Shown here: one piece after another, positions 61,195 to 64,000 of the stretch
How the letters are laid out: every line of letters starts with the position of its first letter
Position numbering within the stretch: the stretch's first letter is position 1
Assembly (NCBI RefSeq): GCF_964204645.1
Contig: NC_134025.1
Coordinates: 30,906,001-30,970,000, forward strand
Direction: 5' to 3'
DNA: 64,000 nucleotides
DNA from: Tubulanus polymorphus
Taxonomy: Eukaryota; Nemertea; Palaeonemertea; Tubulaniformes; Tubulanidae
Translations under genes and position numbers: made by a program
Notes under the pieces: generated by a model
The model's database searches: none
The model's input: only the letters and a program-made list of their open reading frames with translations
What the model was told of the DNA's origin: nothing

Positions 61195-64000
61195 ATGGAG
61201 ACCATCAATATTCTTCTCGTTGTCTTAGTAACAACTGCATTGTTTGGATGTTGTTTGAGGTAGGCAAAATTATTCTTGAATAATGTTTAAAAACGTCATT
61301 TATCATTTCACGTAGATTTCGCCGAAATCTATATAATATATAATATCATTTTTAGTCAAGCTATTTTTGATGATTTGATGGAAAATTACGATAAGTTACA
61401 ATCACCGCATAAAGGTAGGGAAAATATCGGTATATTTGCGAAATAGAAAATTGCGATCCTTTTTTCAATGGGCCCGCAAAACGGGCCAATTTTTTCAATG
61501 GGCCAGCAAAATCTTTGAAATGACGTTTTAGCCCAACTTTAAGCAGGGTTTCTGCTGAAAAATGCATCAATTTAATATTACAGATAGGTCAACCAACGTT
61601 CAAATAGGAATCTATATCAACAGTTTCTATGCAATTAACGAACAAACAATGGTAGGGACCGCCCTTTTAACTGTCAATCAAAACAAATCGCGTTAAAATA
61701 ATCAACATTAGTAAGTTTAATTGGACTCGTTTTAGGACTATACATTGAATCTCTATTTGAGACGTTCTTGGGTTGATCCGAGACTGAAGTTCACACCTAG
61801 AGATGGGAAAGATATGATCAAGTTACCGCATTCGGCGTTAGAGAAAATCTGGACGCCGGATACATTTTTCCGGAATGAGAAATCTGGAAAATGGCACGAC
61901 ATAACGGTGCCTAATGTTTTACTGAGATTGTATTCCGATGGAAAGATTTGGTACGCTGTAAAGTGAGTATAATATGCGTCATACCTAAATCATGATGGTT
62001 TAACAGTTTCAACAGAAAATCTTTTGAAATCACTAATTAGAATTATTAATTGACTCAGAGAGTTGTGACAATATTGTCCATGATTTCTATTGACTAGAAA
62101 ATACTTATAGTGTAACTGACACTTTTTTGAATTTCAAATTACGATGTATTCTGGGTTCAGTTCCACAGTTAAATTTTTTTACTCTGAGTTAATTCATTGA
62201 AAATGAAGTAACTTTATCTCTGAGTTAACTCTAACTCACAACTGTGGAACTGGGTCCTGTTGATATGCACTCATCTTAAACCGTTGTATTAAAGAATGTT
62301 TAGTTTCTGCGCAATTTGTGACATTAACCGTATAAGGAGTCTATATGTTCGATATCGCAGTTTCACAATTCAGTTGAAATTGACTCCATAATATCAAAAC
62401 ATTTACAGTTATCTAATTCCAATTCTAGAGTCAGCGATCTGAAAACTGTGATCCTAGAATAACTAATAGATTTATGATTCGGCTTGAAATTTCAGGTTGA
62501 CCGTTACGTTGAGTTGCGCAATGAGGCTTCAGAAATTCCCATTTGATACACAAACATGTCCGGTCCTTATTGAATCATGTGAGTTCATCTACGACTCAGT
62601 TCCACAGTTCTAGTGTTGAAAAATCACATTTTTAACCTTTCTGTAGAACTGGAACTGAGTCCTGGGCCCAGTTTCACGAGTAAAACTAAAATTTTGGTGT
62701 AATTGCCATTTACTTCATGTTTTCAATGAGGACAACAATTCAAACTTAACCGTTTTAGGCTCTTTTGCGAAACTGGGTCCTGCTCTACAGATTTAAGTTT
62801 ATAATTTTTATTGTTAAAACGTATTCTGAATTAAGGTTGATATAAATGTTCGCGGCTGTTTTAGGAAGAAGGTATTCATTTTTGTTTTATAGTCGGACAC
62901 ACAATGGACACCTATCAAATGGTTTGGATGGACAAACCTGTATCGAAAGATGAAAGTTTACAGTTCCCTCAATTCTCATTGGTTCGAATAGATCATCTTG
63001 ACTGTAGCCAGAATTACACAACGGGTCCGAGTTGTAATCCTCTTAATCTGTTATAATCCTCTGTTATAATCGTCTTCATGAAGAACGGATTCAAGCGGTT
63101 TTATATGGTGGCCGATTCGGGCAATAAACACATTTTCTGTAACGCTAGATTATAAGGCACGATAAAACATTGAACGTTGGCCCATTTTTGTCTTGAGTCG
63201 CGCAAAAAAAACAATACAAATCTTATAGTATGGCCCGAATCAGCCACCATAGTTTTACTGAGATCAACATCCTTAACATCGTATATAACTTTATATGTTC
63301 AATTTCTTTCCGTTTCTATAACTATTTGCTGATATCTGATATTTCAGGGGCGTACCCGTGTCTACAAATTAACTTCCAACTGAGACGCGATTACGGTTAC
63401 TATATTCTGCAAGTGTTCATTCCCAGTATAATGCTGGTGATACTATCCTGGTTCGCATTCTGGTTGAAACCTGACGGCGTGACGGCTCGAGTTTTAATCG
63501 GATTGTTCACAGTTTTAACGATGACTACTCAAAGTACCGGAGTTAGAACAGCTCTTCCTAAAGTCTCCTATATTAAAGCTATAGATCTGTGGATGATGAT
63601 GTGTTTGTTGTTTGTGTTCTTTGCGATGATCGAAAGCGCACTTGTCGCCTTCCTTTCAACTGTCAAATCGCAATCAGATTCTGGAAATGACATTCAGTTA
63701 TCAGAGGTAAAATCAGCACTAGATAATCAATATTTTAGCCAAACTCGGTCGCCATCAGCCGAGTCGTCACATTACTGAAATCGTCCTTGTTTTTTTACCC
63801 AAATTTGGATTTGCCAAATCAATTTACTAAGTGTAAAGTCATCATTTGGATTAAGTCTTCGACAAAATGACCGTCACAACTACAGGACTCAAAGAGTGTA
63901 TTTCGTAAAAACAATCTAGTATGAAAAACAAAAGATTTTTCTCGATTTCTAACCGTGAATGTTATACACTATATTTCAGTTGAAGGACGGTAAACAGGAA
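61195..64000 (+). CDS. anion-type Cys-loop receptor, GluCl/GlyR-like (3' end missing)
   Basis: Ligand-gated pentameric channel subunit. Exons: 61195-61259, 61356-61414, 61584-61651, 61736-61962, 62496-62578, 62893-63024, 63348-63706, 63980 to the window end; all phases agree, about 338 residues so far. Signal peptide 1-20 (METINILLVVLVTTALF). Extracellular domain: NVQIGIYINSF, then DYTLNLYLRRSWVDPRL (the Arg in strand beta-2 is typical of glutamate and glycine receptors), WTPDTFF, and the Cys-loop CAMRLQKFPFDTQTC with 13 residues between the Cys. A second Cys pair (LDCSQNYTTG...YPC) is the extra disulfide seen in GluCl and GlyR. M1 to M3 follow. The M2 entry reads GVTARVLIG, where anion channels usually have Pro-Ala-Arg; Thr replaces Pro. 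M4 is beyond the window. If the last intron is retained, the frame stops at 63778 and gives a form without M4. Confidence 0.9.
62659..62783. repeat. hairpin MITE-like element, family 3 (receptor intron 5)
   Basis: GGGCCCAGTTTCACGAGTAA and TTTTGCGAAACTGGGTCC are the inverted ends, around CAATGAGGACAACAATTCAA. Confidence 0.75.

Overview
This window is nuclear DNA from an invertebrate animal. Genes are split by many short GT-AG introns, the sequence is rich in minisatellites and hairpin transposons, and there are TATA promoters and AATAAA signals. The gene set (molluscan-looking anion Cys-loop receptor, Syt12-type synaptotagmin, LicD-family transferase) and the AT-rich introns suggest a lophotrochozoan, probably a marine mollusc. 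The species is inference; the gene families are not.

Layout. Positions 1-1926 are a G-rich minisatellite. From 13195 leftwards to at least 2354 on the minus strand lies URB1/NPA1, a nucleolar ribosome-biogenesis HEAT-repeat protein, in at least 27 exons; its 3' end leaves the window. Head to head with it, 342 bp apart, CHMP1 (ESCRT-III) runs rightwards (13537-16744), followed on the same strand by a complete cytosolic-type acetyl-CoA acetyltransferase (17526-20843) and mitochondrial ribosomal protein uL23m/MRPL23 (21527-22498).

The most interesting region is 22.5-34.3 kb, an array of small secreted-peptide genes all on the minus strand. Seven have intact ORFs, two are recognisable single-lesion pseudogenes, and there are further decayed scraps. 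They share a near-identical signal peptide beginning MKVFW or MKAFW, an acidic Asp/Glu propeptide, a Lys-Arg processing site and then completely different mature peptides: Trp/Pro-rich, aromatic C-x5-C loops, Pro/Arg-rich, or linear basic. Several end in Gly plus basic residues, which is a C-terminal amidation signal. Each gene appears to have a TATA box, a short non-coding first exon, and an intron ending about 8 nt before the ATG. I do not recognise the family; the design is like antimicrobial-peptide, venom-peptide or neuropeptide precursors. One member has been hit by a tRNA-Ile(UAU)-like fragment that destroys the old reading frame start and supplies a new in-frame ATG.

From 34.3 to 51.7 kb I see no convincing coding gene, only repeats, a 464-bp foldback element and one possible non-coding first exon. 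SYT12-like synaptotagmin follows (51758-57448, plus strand), then a single-exon LicD/fukutin-type transferase (58936-59826) and the first eight exons of a GluCl/glycine-receptor-like channel (61195 to the window end, incomplete).

The housekeeping genes are unrelated in pathway: ribosome assembly, endosomal sorting, thiolase metabolism and mitochondrial translation. The right-hand genes have neuronal or membrane roles. All exon boundaries were placed by eye from splice signals, reading phase and remembered family sequences; no search or transcript evidence was available.
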